64,000 bases of DNA. It comes from Rhizobium sp. WYJ-E13 (GTDB lineage: Bacteria > Pseudomonadota > Alphaproteobacteria > Rhizobiales > Rhizobiaceae). This document shows, one piece after another, positions 53,306 through 61,327 of the stretch. Positions within the stretch are counted from its first letter, which is position 1, and every line of letters starts with the position of its first letter. The translations under genes were made by a program, and so were the position numbers. The notes under the pieces were generated by a model. It had not been told where the DNA came from, did not search any database, and saw nothing but the letters and a program-made list of their open reading frames with translations. The DNA lies in NCBI RefSeq assembly GCF_018987265.1, contig NZ_CP076853.1, forward strand, positions 3,189,501 to 3,253,500, read 5' to 3'.

Positions 53306-53441
53306 CCTGCTCCGCATCGCATCACGACTAAAGTCTGATCGGCACACCTCCCACGAGCGGTTGCCTTTGCCGCAGCCTGCCCTAACCTCCCTATGCCCGA
53401 GGGTGGGATTTTGCTGTTGAAATCTGTGGGAGGAGATTCGA

Positions 53442-54431
53442 ATGGCGCTTTGTAGAATGACTCGTCGCATGAGCCTGGCGTTAGCCCTTGGCCTGCTTGC
53501 CGCCACTGCAGGCACGGCAGCATTGGCCCAGAGCTTTCCGGATCGCTCGATCACCATGGTCGTGCCCTTTGCCGCCGGCGGCTCGACCGATGTCGTCGCC
53601 CGCATCGTCGCGCAGAAAATGTCCGACGATCTCGGGCAGCAGGTCATCGTGCAGAATGTCGCCGGTGCCGGCGGCAATCTCGGCGCCGGCAATGTCGCGC
53701 GCGCCGAGCCGGATGGCTATACGATCCTGATGGGTACCGTCGCCACGCACGCCCTCAATCCGCTGATTCTGAAATCGACGCCCTACGATGCCGAGAAGGA
53801 TTTCGCGCCGATCTCGCTGCTCGTGATCGTTCCGAACGTGCTGGTCGTCAATCCGGAACTGCCTGCAAAGAATGTGCAGGAACTGATCGCGCTCCTCAAA
53901 GCCGATCCGGACAAATACAGCTACGCCTCATCCGGCAACGGCACGCCGCTGCACCTTTCCGGCGAACTTTTCAAAAGCATGGCCGGCGTCGACATGCAGC
54001 ATATTCCCTATAAGGGAGCGGGACCGGCGCTGAACGACGTCATCGGCAACCAGGTGCCGATCATGTTTGACAATCTGCCCTCGTCGTCGAGCCACATCAA
54101 GGCCGGTACGCTGAGAGCTCTCGCTGTGACGACGGCCGAACGCGCGCCATCCTTCCCCGATGTTCCGACCATAGCGGAATCCGGCATATCAGGATACGAG
54201 ACCTATACTTGGAATGCGCTCTTTGCACCTGCCAACACCCCACCCGATGTGGTCAGCCGCCTCAACGCCGCGGCCAACAAGGCATTGACCGATCCGGCTG
54301 TTGCCGAACGGATGAAGGAGTTCAGCGCAACGATCGTCGGATCCACGCCGGAAGAACTCGGTGCCCATGTGAAGGCCGAGCTCGCGAAATGGAAACCGGT
54401 CGTCGACGGCGCCAATATCCAGATGGAGTGA
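53442..54431 (+). CDS. Bug-family (TctC-like) periplasmic solute-binding protein, orphan
   Basis: 329 aa with a signal peptide (residues 1-29, ...AALAQ) and an excellent GGGAGGAG ribosome site. Bug fold: SFPDRSITMVVPFAAGGSTDVVARIVAQKMSDDLGQQVIVQNVAGAGGNLGAGNVARAEPDGYTILMGT (about 30-98) and FAPISLLVIVPNVLVVNPELPAKNVQELIALLKADP (about 122-157). Normally such proteins feed a TctA/TctB tricarboxylate permease, but no permease gene is near. It may serve a distant permease or act as a sensor. Substrate unknown. Confidence 0.9.
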   Translation: MALCRMTRRMSLALALGLLAATAGTAALAQSFPDRSITMVVPFAAGGSTDVVARIVAQKMSDDLGQQVIVQNVAGAGGNLGAGNVARAEPDGYTILMGTVATHALNPLILKSTPYDAEKDFAPISLLVIVPNVLVVNPELPAKNVQELIALLKADPDKYSYASSGNGTPLHLSGELFKSMAGVDMQHIPYKGAGPALNDVIGNQVPIMFDNLPSSSSHIKAGTLRALAVTTAERAPSFPDVPTIAESGISGYETYTWNALFAPANTPPDVVSRLNAAANKALTDPAVAERMKEFSATIVGSTPEELGAHVKAELAKWKPVVDGANIQME

Positions 54432-54602
54432 CCGCAACGGGAGGGAACCGCATGCCGATATCCCTCTTCTCCCGCGCCCGATCCAACCGGCGGCAATTGA
54501 ACGCCCTGCAATTGAATTCTAATTAAGGTAGTGGAAAAGCTTACAATTCTGGGCTAGCCTTCAAAGGGCTGACGCACGATTTCAGCTTACCAGGAGGGAT
54601 CC

Positions 54603-54791
54603 ATGTACAGATTTGAAGTTTACAAGGATAAGGCCGGTGAATTCCGCTTCCGCTTCAAGGCGTCGAACGGAGAGACCATGTTCTCGTCCGAGGGCTACAA
54701 GGCGAAAGCATCCGCAATGAACGCCATTGAATCCATCAAGAAGAATTCGCCCGGCGCGGATGTGGTGGACCAGACAAAAGCGGAAGCCTGA
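54603..54791 (+). CDS. YegP/DUF1508-family small protein
   Basis: 62 aa, one DUF1508 repeat (E. coli YegP has two). YRFEVYKDKAGEFRFRFKASNGETMFSSEGYKAKASAMNAIESIKKNSPGADVVD is the domain with its FRFRFKASNGE and SEGYxxKASAxNAIESIKKN blocks. AGGAGGGA lies just upstream. Function unknown; some relatives are stress-related. Just downstream an ECF sigma relic with the second insertion element begins. Confidence 0.9.
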   Translation: MYRFEVYKDKAGEFRFRFKASNGETMFSSEGYKAKASAMNAIESIKKNSPGADVVDQTKAEA

Positions 54792-54799
54792 TCTGAAGC

Positions 54800-54820
54800 G
54801 GAGGCGACACCGTCGCCTCC
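54800..54820 (+). terminator. Stem-loop after yegP-like gene (weak terminator)
   Basis: GGAGGCGAC (54800-54808) pairs with GTCGCCTCC (54812-54820) around ACC, 9 bp after the stop. Only AGCATCTTCC follows, so U-tract support is poor. Confidence 0.5.
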
Positions 54821-54865
54821 AGCATCTTCCTATCGGCATATTTTCTCGCACCCATTTGCAGCGAA

Positions 54866-54914
54866 GCAAGAAGACACGCGCGACGCGACACTGATGGCCT
54901 CTACGTGCCGCTAG
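54866..54914 (+). pseudogene. ECF sigma factor relic, part left of the IS
   Basis: The last codons before the insertion element read ...RRDTDGLYVPL in the frame whose final codon CTA starts at 54911. This is the loop before the LEDQD motif of DUF6596-type ECF sigma factors. Only about 16 codons remain; the N-terminal sigma2/sigma4 regions are missing. The frame joins exactly to the right part after one CTAG is removed. Confidence 0.6.
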
Positions 54915-56343
54915 TACTACAGTTGCGTTTGATGCCTTGCTTTGTAGTGAGAAAGCATTGCGGATGCTTGATGCCTGCGTCGCCAGAGTGACCATGCCAA
55001 GATGAGGCGAACTCTAATCGGGGGCTGTAGCAGGAGGCGTTTGATCAGATAGCGGATCTCTGCGACGCTGGGCACGAAGGCCATGGTGTTGGTCAGGCGG
55101 CGATTGGCGGGTTTGGACTCGTTTCGTTCGGTTTGCCAGCAGCGGTGCGGCGTAGATCGGCGCCGAGTTTGGCGAGGAATGCAGCGGCTGCCATGACGAG
55201 CGTCATGTGCCGCTTCCAAGCATGCCAGGATCGCGCTTCGCAATGATCCAGGCCGAGATCGTCCTTCGCACGCTGGAAGCATTCTTCCACGGTCCAACGC
55301 AGCCCGGCAGCGCCCGCCAATTCGCTCAATTCGGTACCGGCGGGCGCAAAGACAAAGTAATAGGCGCGCGCATCGGGTTCGCGTCGGCTGCGCCGGATCA
55401 GAAGCCAGCGCTCCCATTGTGGATCCGGGCGAGAGCTGAGAGGAATACGGGCCCAATCATAAAGCCGAAGACCCTTGGCACCTTCGCCTGCTGCATGGCT
55501 CTGCCAAACCTCCGGTTTCAACTCATCAGCCATCGTTTCGGGATCGGTCTGCTCGATCCCTTGCTCACGCACAAAGCGCAGGCATTGATTGGAGCGCACT
55601 GCCAGAACATAAGGCTGGCCACGGCTTTCCAGCATCCGGCGCAGCTTGGAATCCGAACCATAAAGCGCATCCGCCAATACCCAGGCACAAGGCACGCCGG
55701 CATCCAGCGCATCGGCAATGAGCTTGGCTGCAATGGCCGGTTTGGTCGCGAAGGCTTGGGACTGGGGGACGTGAGCCGAAGCACGGCGGGCTTCATCCTC
55801 GGCCCACTCCTTCGGTAGATAAAGTTGCCGATCGATCAGGGTCTGACCGTAGCGGCTTGCATAGGCAAGGAAAACACCGATCTGACAGTTCTCGATCCGG
55901 CCGGCCGTGCCGGAATATTGTCGTGCGACACCGACTGAATGGGCGCCTTTCTTCAGGAAGCCGGTCTCATCGACCACAAGAACGCCGTCCGCGTCACCGA
56001 GAGACTCTATTGCATAAGCGCGAACCGTATCGCGCAATGCGTCAGCATCCCAATGGCTGCGCCCCAGCAGCGATTGCATCCGATAAGGGCGCTCCAGTCC
56101 TGCCTGTTCCGCCATCAGCCAGCCAGTCTTGCGCTCTACTCCCGACAACAACCCATCCAGAAAGGCACCGCACGATGCGCGCAATTCTCGGCGACCAAAG
56201 ACCGAGCCCAACCGCACCTTCAAGGCATCGAGCTCACGATGCCACGCCAGAACCGACCCGGACCAACCCGCAACCGACATTGAACTTCCCTCCCGCCAAA
56301 TGCGGGAAGTGAATCATGACTTCCGGTAAACGCAACTGTAGTA
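54915..56343 (-). mobile_element. IS701-family insertion sequence, copy 2 (1429 bp)
   Basis: Same element and orientation as copy 1. The ends are perfect 16-bp inverted repeats: TACTACAGTTGCGTTT at 54915-54930 and AAACGCAACTGTAGTA at 56328-56343. The CTAG duplication is at 54911-54914 and 56344-56347. Only a single base in the right repeat separates it visibly from copy 1, which points to very recent movement. It interrupts an ECF sigma relic. Confidence 0.95.
55093..56280 (-). CDS. IS701-family DDE transposase, copy 2
   Basis: 395 aa, identical in sequence to the protein of copy 1 and with the same intact DDE residues (VVDETGFLKKG, ADALYGSD, TVEECFQRAKDD). Because both copies are intact, either may move again. 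Confidence 0.96.
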   Translation of the reverse strand: MSVAGWSGSVLAWHRELDALKVRLGSVFGRRELRASCGAFLDGLLSGVERKTGWLMAEQAGLERPYRMQSLLGRSHWDADALRDTVRAYAIESLGDADGVLVVDETGFLKKGAHSVGVARQYSGTAGRIENCQIGVFLAYASRYGQTLIDRQLYLPKEWAEDEARRASAHVPQSQAFATKPAIAAKLIADALDAGVPCAWVLADALYGSDSKLRRMLESRGQPYVLAVRSNQCLRFVREQGIEQTDPETMADELKPEVWQSHAAGEGAKGLRLYDWARIPLSSRPDPQWERWLLIRRSRREPDARAYYFVFAPAGTELSELAGAAGLRWTVEECFQRAKDDLGLDHCEARSWHAWKRHMTLVMAAAAFLAKLGADLRRTAAGKPNETSPNPPIAA

Positions 56344-56821
56344 CTAGAGGATCAGGACACCGGCCTCCGGAACGAGATCATGATGGCGGAAGCCGACGCG
56401 CTGCTGCTGCGAAGCCGGTACTTTCGACTGCTTCGGTCCGTTCCAGTGCCAGGCGGCGAACAAGTCCGTCCACGTCGCGCATCGCCGGACGGCAGCAACG
56501 GACTGGGAAGCTCTCGTCACGCTCTATCGGGCCCTGATTGCCATGAAACCGACGCTCGGCGCGAAGGTCAGCCACGCAGCTGTCATCGGCAGGGTCGAAG
56601 CGCGGCCTCGGCCCTCACTTTGCTGAACGGGCTGGAGCAACGTGCCATTGCCAGCTGCGGCCCTATTGGGCAGTGCGCGCGCATCTGCTTTCCGAACTCG
56701 GTGAAGGTGATGCCGCGGCAGAAGCCTACGCTACGGGATCGCGATCGGTCTGAGTGACAATCCAGCCATCGGCACCTTCCTCACCGGCAGGCTTAAGGCC
56801 GTTATTTCTCGGTCAGCTTGA
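56344..56821 (+). pseudogene. ECF sigma factor (DUF6596/SigL-type) relic, part right of the IS
   Basis: Residues of the C-terminal helical repeat domain are recognisable in changing frames: LEDQDTGLRNEIMMAEADALL, then GPFQCQAANKSVHVAHRRTA and ATDWEALVTLYRALIAMKPT, then LTLLNGLEQRAIAS, AVRAHLLSELGEG and finally LSDNPAIGTFLTGRLKAV. At least three frameshifts are needed, so the gene is dead. The C-terminal end overlaps the 3' end of the convergent OmpA-like gene by about 20 bp. The left boundary is the IS target duplication. Confidence 0.75.
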
Positions 56822-57833
56822 GTTCGATACGGCGGTTCGTGGCGCGCGCTTCCGGCGTATCGCCGGGCGCAATCGGCTGGAATTCGCCGAAGCCTGCCGC
56901 AACAAGCCGATCGGCAGGCACACCCTGCGCGATAAGGAACTTCACGACAGAGATCGCGCGGGCAGACGAGAGCTCCCAGTTATCCCGGTAGCGGCCCGTG
57001 CCTGAAAGCGCAACATTGTCCGTATGCCCGTCGACGCGCAGAACCCAGTTGATTTCGGGCGGAATTTCCTTGGCAAGGTCGAGCAAGGCGGCGGCGAGCT
57101 TTGCCATTTCCGTTTGGCCATCGGGATTGAGGTCCGCTCCCCCAGATGGGAACAGCACTTCCGACTGGAAGACGAAACGGTCGCCGACGACACGGATGTT
57201 TTCGCGATCGGAGAGGATCTCGCGAAGACGGCCGAAAAAGTCCGACCGGTAGCGGTTGAGTTCTTGCACGCGCGCGGCCAGCGCCACATTCAGACGGCGG
57301 CCGAGATCCGCAATTTTTGTCTGTGAGGTCTGATCCTTTTCCTCGGAAGCCTGCAGCGCTGCCTCGACAGCAGCAATCTGGCTGCGCAGCGCTGCGATCT
57401 GCTGGTTGAGGAGTTCGACCTGGCTGAGGGCACGGTCGCTGACCTGCTTCTGCTCATCGAGCTGTTGCGTCAGCGTTCCGATCTGTCGCTTTGCCGCATC
57501 TTGGCCGCCGGAGCCGGCGCTCAACAGCGCCTGCAATCGCGTACGCTCGCCCTCAGCACTCGCAAGCGACGCCTGCAGATTGGCGACGGAATCCTGAAGA
57601 TCCTGATTGCTGCCTTTCTCGAGCGCCAGCAACTGCGTGAGCTCATTGATCTGACCGTTCAGACGTGCCAGCACTTCATCACGGCCGCTGATTTCGCGGC
57701 TGAGAATAAACTGGCCGACGACGAAGACCGTAAGGATGAACATGATGGCGATGAGCAGCGTCGACAGAGCATCGACGAACCCCGGCCAGTAGTCCACCGC
57801 GCGTTGGTGGCGACGGTTGCGGGCAAGAGGCAT
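56802..57833 (-). CDS. MotB/OmpA-like peptidoglycan-binding protein
   Basis: 343 aa from ATG 57833 (MPLARNRRHQRAVDYWPGFVDALSTLL). One membrane helix (about residues 20-42) carries an Asp in WPGFVDAL at the MotB-like position. A long periplasmic coiled coil (about 50-185) is followed by an OmpA domain (about 215-343) with VDGHTDNVALSGTGRYRDNWELSSARAISVVKFLIAQG. It starts 3 bp after its MotA-like partner, a stator-like arrangement. Because of the coiled coil and no flagellar genes around, it is probably not a flagellar stator. Function unproven. Confidence 0.87.
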   Translation of the reverse strand: MPLARNRRHQRAVDYWPGFVDALSTLLIAIMFILTVFVVGQFILSREISGRDEVLARLNGQINELTQLLALEKGSNQDLQDSVANLQASLASAEGERTRLQALLSAGSGGQDAAKRQIGTLTQQLDEQKQVSDRALSQVELLNQQIAALRSQIAAVEAALQASEEKDQTSQTKIADLGRRLNVALAARVQELNRYRSDFFGRLREILSDRENIRVVGDRFVFQSEVLFPSGGADLNPDGQTEMAKLAAALLDLAKEIPPEINWVLRVDGHTDNVALSGTGRYRDNWELSSARAISVVKFLIAQGVPADRLVAAGFGEFQPIAPGDTPEARATNRRIELKLTEK

Positions 57834-57835
57834 GC

Positions 57836-58933
57836 TTACTTGCCCTCGCTCTTTTCGACATGGCCGGCTCGCTCGCGCGCCCGCTCGCCGCCACGATCCT
57901 GCACGCCGATACGCTCGGCCAGTCGGTCGAGCGTCCGGCGCATCGCCTTTGCCTCGTCCTGCTGCACCTCGATCCAGTCGCGCAACATCTGCTGCTCGTT
58001 GCGCATGTTCTTGACGAGGCCCTGGATGCCTTCGGCAAGGCTCGCCATGGCTGCGACCGACCGCTGGCTGGCCGGGCCACCCTCTTCGGCAACCTTGCGC
58101 AGATATTCCGAAAGCGCCTTCATATCTTCCGACGAGCCGCCGGAGACTGCATCGAGCGTCGGCACCGGAATGTCCGAGCCGACATCGGTAACCGAGGAGA
58201 GCCAGTTTTCCAGCTCCATGTAGAAACGGTTCTGCGCGCGGCCGGCCTGCAGGTCGAGGAACCCGAGGATCAGCGAACCCGAAAGACCGAGCAGCGATGA
58301 CGAAAAGGCCTGGCCCATGCCGGACAGCGGCGTCGCAAGCCCTTCCTTCAGCGTGGACAGCACGTCGCCCGTGCCGTTCGAGCCGGCATCGAGCGACTGG
58401 ATGACCGAACTGATGGAGCCGATCGTGCCGATAAGGCCCCAGAAAGTGCCGAGCAGACCGAGGAAGACGAGAAGCCCGATGAGGTAGCGGGAGACATCGC
58501 GTGATTCGTCGAGACGATTGGCGATCGAATCCAGAATGGAGCGCAGCGCCGTGGTCGACAATGCGACCCCGGACTTGCGGTTGCCGATCAGCGCCCGCAT
58601 CGGCGCAAGCAGCCGCGGATTGCGGTTCACCTTGTCGGCGCTGCCTGCAGCGCGGAAGGAGTTGAACCAACGCACTTCCGGACGAAGCGACAGCACGTGA
58701 TTGAAAACGAGAATGATTCCAACGGCAAGAACGCCGAGGATGAGACCATTGAGGCCCGGATTATGCATGAAGGCGGTCTGTGTCTGCCGGAACAGGATAG
58801 CCGCTATGAAGCCCACGATGATGAGGAACAATAACATCGTCCAGAAGAACGACATGGGACTTGAGAGTTTGTAGGCGTAGCCACTCGTGGTCTTCTCGGT
58901 CGAGCCGAACTCGGCCACATTCACATTTTCCAT
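57836..58933 (-). CDS. MotA/TolQ/ExbB-like membrane protein
   Basis: 365 aa. Membrane segments at about residues 28-48, 62-80, 150-175 and 200-225. The proton-channel block YLIGLLVFLGLLGTFWGLIGTIGSISSVIQSLDAG (about 145-179) and LATPLSGMGQAFSSSLLGLSGSLILGFLDLQAGRAQNRFY (about 198-237) are the MotA/ExbB signature. A cytoplasmic C-terminal helix with Arg/Glu repeats (about 300-365) follows. It pairs with the OmpA-like gene downstream. The two form an energised membrane complex of the type annotated as MotAB-like in many rhizobia; role uncertain. Confidence 0.87.
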   Translation of the reverse strand: MENVNVAEFGSTEKTTSGYAYKLSSPMSFFWTMLLFLIIVGFIAAILFRQTQTAFMHNPGLNGLILGVLAVGIILVFNHVLSLRPEVRWFNSFRAAGSADKVNRNPRLLAPMRALIGNRKSGVALSTTALRSILDSIANRLDESRDVSRYLIGLLVFLGLLGTFWGLIGTIGSISSVIQSLDAGSNGTGDVLSTLKEGLATPLSGMGQAFSSSLLGLSGSLILGFLDLQAGRAQNRFYMELENWLSSVTDVGSDIPVPTLDAVSGGSSEDMKALSEYLRKVAEEGGPASQRSVAAMASLAEGIQGLVKNMRNEQQMLRDWIEVQQDEAKAMRRTLDRLAERIGVQDRGGERARERAGHVEKSEGK

Positions 58934-59045
58934 AGGTTCCTCGGCCTCCGGACTAATTGCAGCCGGAGACTAGATCAACATTGCGCCGAATTGAAGTATG
59001 CCCGGTGGAAAAGCGGGACTTTGCAACAGGCTGTTTGCCCGCCCG

Positions 59046-59846
59046 TCACCGGGTCGGAACAGGCCGCTTGACGACTTCCGTCAGGGCTTTGTGAATGTGC
59101 TCGTTGCCGGCAATGATCGCGCCGGTTTCGAGGATCGACGTGCCGCCGTCCCAGTCGGTCGCAAAACCGCCCGCTTCGCGGATGAGCAGGATGCCGGCCG
59201 CCATGTCCCAGGGCGACAGCGCCGTTTCCCAGAAACCGTCAAAACGACCGGCCGCCACATAGGCAAGATCGAGCGAGACCGCACCCATGCGACGGATGCC
59301 GGCGACCTCACCCATGACGTGGCGCAGCTCGATCAGGAACTTGCCGTGATTTCCACGACCGAGATGCGGCACACCGCAGCCGATGACGCTGTCGGAGAGC
59401 ACCCGGCGCGAGGCGACCCGCAGCCGGCGATCGTTCAAGAATGCACCACCGCCGCGCTCTGCGGTGTAAAGCTCGTCCGTCGCCGGGTTGAAGATGACAC
59501 CTGCCACGATCTCATTGTTGCGCTCGAGTGCGATGGAGACGGCGAAGGCTGGAATGCCGTGCAGGAAGTTGGTCGTGCCATCGAGCGGATCGACGATCCA
59601 GCGATGCGCGCCATCAGTACCCTTGATCTCTTCGCTTTCCTCGCCGAGGAAGCCGTAGGTCGGGCGAGCCTTGAGAAGCTCTTCCTTGACGATCTTCTCG
59701 GCCTTGCGGTCCGCATTCGAGACGAAGTCGCCCGGTCCCTTCACCGATACCTGAAGGTTCTGCACTTCACCGAAATCACGCCCCAGCGACTTGCCTGCCT
59801 TGATGGCAGCCTGAACCATGACATTGAGAAGAGCTGAACGGGCCAT
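59046..59846 (-). CDS. suhB: Inositol monophosphatase family protein (SuhB)
   Basis: 266 aa from ATG 59846 (MARSALLNVMVQAAIKAGKSLGRDFGEV). Mg2+-dependent phosphatase signature: FLGEESEEIKG (about 67-77), WIVDPLDGTTNFLHGIPAFAVSIAL (about 84-108; Asp87, Asp90) and the C-terminal PWDMAAGILLIREAGG (about 212-227). SuhB acts on myo-inositol 1-phosphate and in E. coli is also a factor of rRNA transcription. It lies 112 bp upstream of the MotA-like gene, same strand. Confidence 0.94.
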   Translation of the reverse strand: MARSALLNVMVQAAIKAGKSLGRDFGEVQNLQVSVKGPGDFVSNADRKAEKIVKEELLKARPTYGFLGEESEEIKGTDGAHRWIVDPLDGTTNFLHGIPAFAVSIALERNNEIVAGVIFNPATDELYTAERGGGAFLNDRRLRVASRRVLSDSVIGCGVPHLGRGNHGKFLIELRHVMGEVAGIRRMGAVSLDLAYVAAGRFDGFWETALSPWDMAAGILLIREAGGFATDWDGGTSILETGAIIAGNEHIHKALTEVVKRPVPTR

Positions 59847-60073
59847 GTGGGCATTTTCCTTGGATAATACGGGACGTGCTGTCAGGGGCGGGGTATGTCC
59901 CTGAACGCCGGAAGCGACAGCGCTGCATAGATTGGCGGCCTCAAGACCACAAAATCGCGGAAATTTCAAGGGGATTGCCGCATGGCAGGGTTGCAGCACC
60001 CGCGAACAGCCCGAAATAATTCGGACAGATTAGTCTGAATAGCACTCGGCCGCATGGGCGAGGACAAGGAAAT

Positions 60074-60160
60074 CGCGAGCTTCGCAGCTATCTCGCGAGC
60101 CCTGAAGCATCCTTCATCACCGGCGCCAGCCTGACGATCGACGGCGGTTATCTGGCCTGA
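60074..60160 (+). pseudogene. C-terminal relic of a short-chain dehydrogenase
   Basis: Twenty-nine codons, ending in TGA at 60158-60160, encode RELRSYLASPEASFITGASL TIDGGYLA in two pieces of the classical SDR C-terminus (substrate-loop helix plus strand and the conserved GxxLxIDGG motif). No upstream Rossmann part exists in the 373-bp gap between suhB and cheB, so this is a leftover of a deleted gene. Confidence 0.7.
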
Positions 60161-60220
60161 CGCAGACAAGCGAACGGCGGCGCAGATGCGCCCGTCGTTC
60201 CATTGCCCAATGCCCAAAAT

Positions 60221-61318
60221 TCAGGACTTCTGCTGTGTAATCAGCACTTCGCGAGCGATCTGGTCGAGCGGCAGGATACGGTCGACACCGCCCTTGGCGA
60301 TCGCTTCCTTCGGCATGCCGAAGACAACCGATGTCGCCTCGTCCTGCGCGACGGTATAGGCGCCGACCTGATGCATTTCCAGCATGCCGCGCGCACCGTC
60401 GTCTCCCATTCCCGTCATGATGATGCCCATCGCGTTCGAGCCGGCCGAACGGGCGGCGGAACGGAAGAGCACATCGACAGACGGGCGGTGGCGGGAAACC
60501 AGTGGTCCGGACTTGACGGACACATAATAGCGTGCGCCCTGACGCTCCAGCAGCATATGCTTGTCGCCGGGCGCAATCAGCACGTGACCGCGCAACACCG
60601 GATCGCCGTCGGCTGCTTCCTTGACCTCGACTTCGCAAAGACCGTTGAGGCGCTTGGCGAAAGCCGCAGTGAATTTTTCCGGCATGTGCTGGACGATCAC
60701 CATGCCCGGCGCATTGGCCGGCAGCGCCTCCAGAAATTCGCGCAGGGCTTCCGTTCCGCCCGTCGAAGCGCCGACGCAGACGACCATTTCCGTCGTCTTC
60801 GCCATGGCCCGGCCAGTGGGTGGCGGCAGCATCGCATCGGCCGTCAGCTTCTTGGCCGGCCCTTCCGCCGAAGCCGGACGGACGCGGCCAGCAGCGCGGC
60901 GCACATTCGCAAGCCGTGCATGCGAAGCGCTCTTGACCACTTCACGGATACGCATCGCATCATCGGCCAGACTGTCGGCCGCACCGATCTTCGATTTCAG
61001 GATGACATCGACAGCTCCAGCCTCCAGCGCCTGCAGCAGCGTTTCCGAACCTGCTTCCGTCAGCGACGAACACATGACGACCGGGATGGGCCGCTGTGAC
61101 ATGAGCTTGCGCAGGAAGGTGATGCCATCCATGCGCGGCATCTCGACATCGAGCGTGATGACATCGGGGATCTCTTCCTGGATCTTGCGCGCCGCCATGA
61201 ACGGGTCGGAGGCGACGCCCATGACTTCGATCTCCGGGTCGTCTTCCAGAACCCGTGTCAGCGTCTGCCGGACACTGGCGGAATCATCGATGATGAGGAC
61301 ACGGACTTTTTTGGCCAT
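60221..61318 (-). CDS. cheB: Chemotaxis response regulator protein-glutamate methylesterase CheB
   Basis: 365 aa. Receiver domain (about 1-125) with phosphorylation site Asp57 ([13 protein letters not shown]) and acidic pocket Asp11/Asp12. A linker follows (about 130-170), then the methylesterase domain (about 175-360) with [18 protein letters not shown] (catalytic Ser) and [18 protein letters not shown] (catalytic His) plus [10 protein letters not shown] (catalytic Asp). It removes methyl groups or deamidates receptors. It lies 9 bp after cheR in the operon mcp-cheW-cheR-cheB. Confidence 0.97.
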   Translation of the reverse strand: MAKKVRVLIIDDSASVRQTLTRVLEDDPEIEVMGVASDPFMAARKIQEEIPDVITLDVEMPRMDGITFLRKLMSQRPIPVVMCSSLTEAGSETLLQALEAGAVDVILKSKIGAADSLADDAMRIREVVKSASHARLANVRRAAGRVRPASAEGPAKKLTADAMLPPPTGRAMAKTTEMVVCVGASTGGTEALREFLEALPANAPGMVIVQHMPEKFTAAFAKRLNGLCEVEVKEAADGDPVLRGHVLIAPGDKHMLLERQGARYYVSVKSGPLVSRHRPSVDVLFRSAARSAGSNAMGIIMTGMGDDGARGMLEMHQVGAYTVAQDEATSVVFGMPKEAIAKGGVDRILPLDQIAREVLITQQKS

Positions 61319-61327
61319 AGGACCCTC

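Noticed and set aside
51413..53692. 759-codon minus-strand open frame opposite the ABC exporter
   Set aside because: Antisense shadow; the plus-strand frame has all ABC motifs in order.
46879..56280. Composite transposon carrying MFS, rcdA, rpmE, ABC exporter and Bug genes
   Set aside because: The enclosed genes include rpmE and rcdA, which are core genes, and each IS has its own CTAG duplication on both sides, which shows two independent insertions rather than movement of the whole unit.
56802..58933. Zorya-type antiphage system (ZorA/ZorB)
   Set aside because: The pair resembles ZorAB in architecture, but no ZorC, ZorD or ZorE (helicase or nuclease) genes are next to it; neighbours are suhB and a sigma factor relic.
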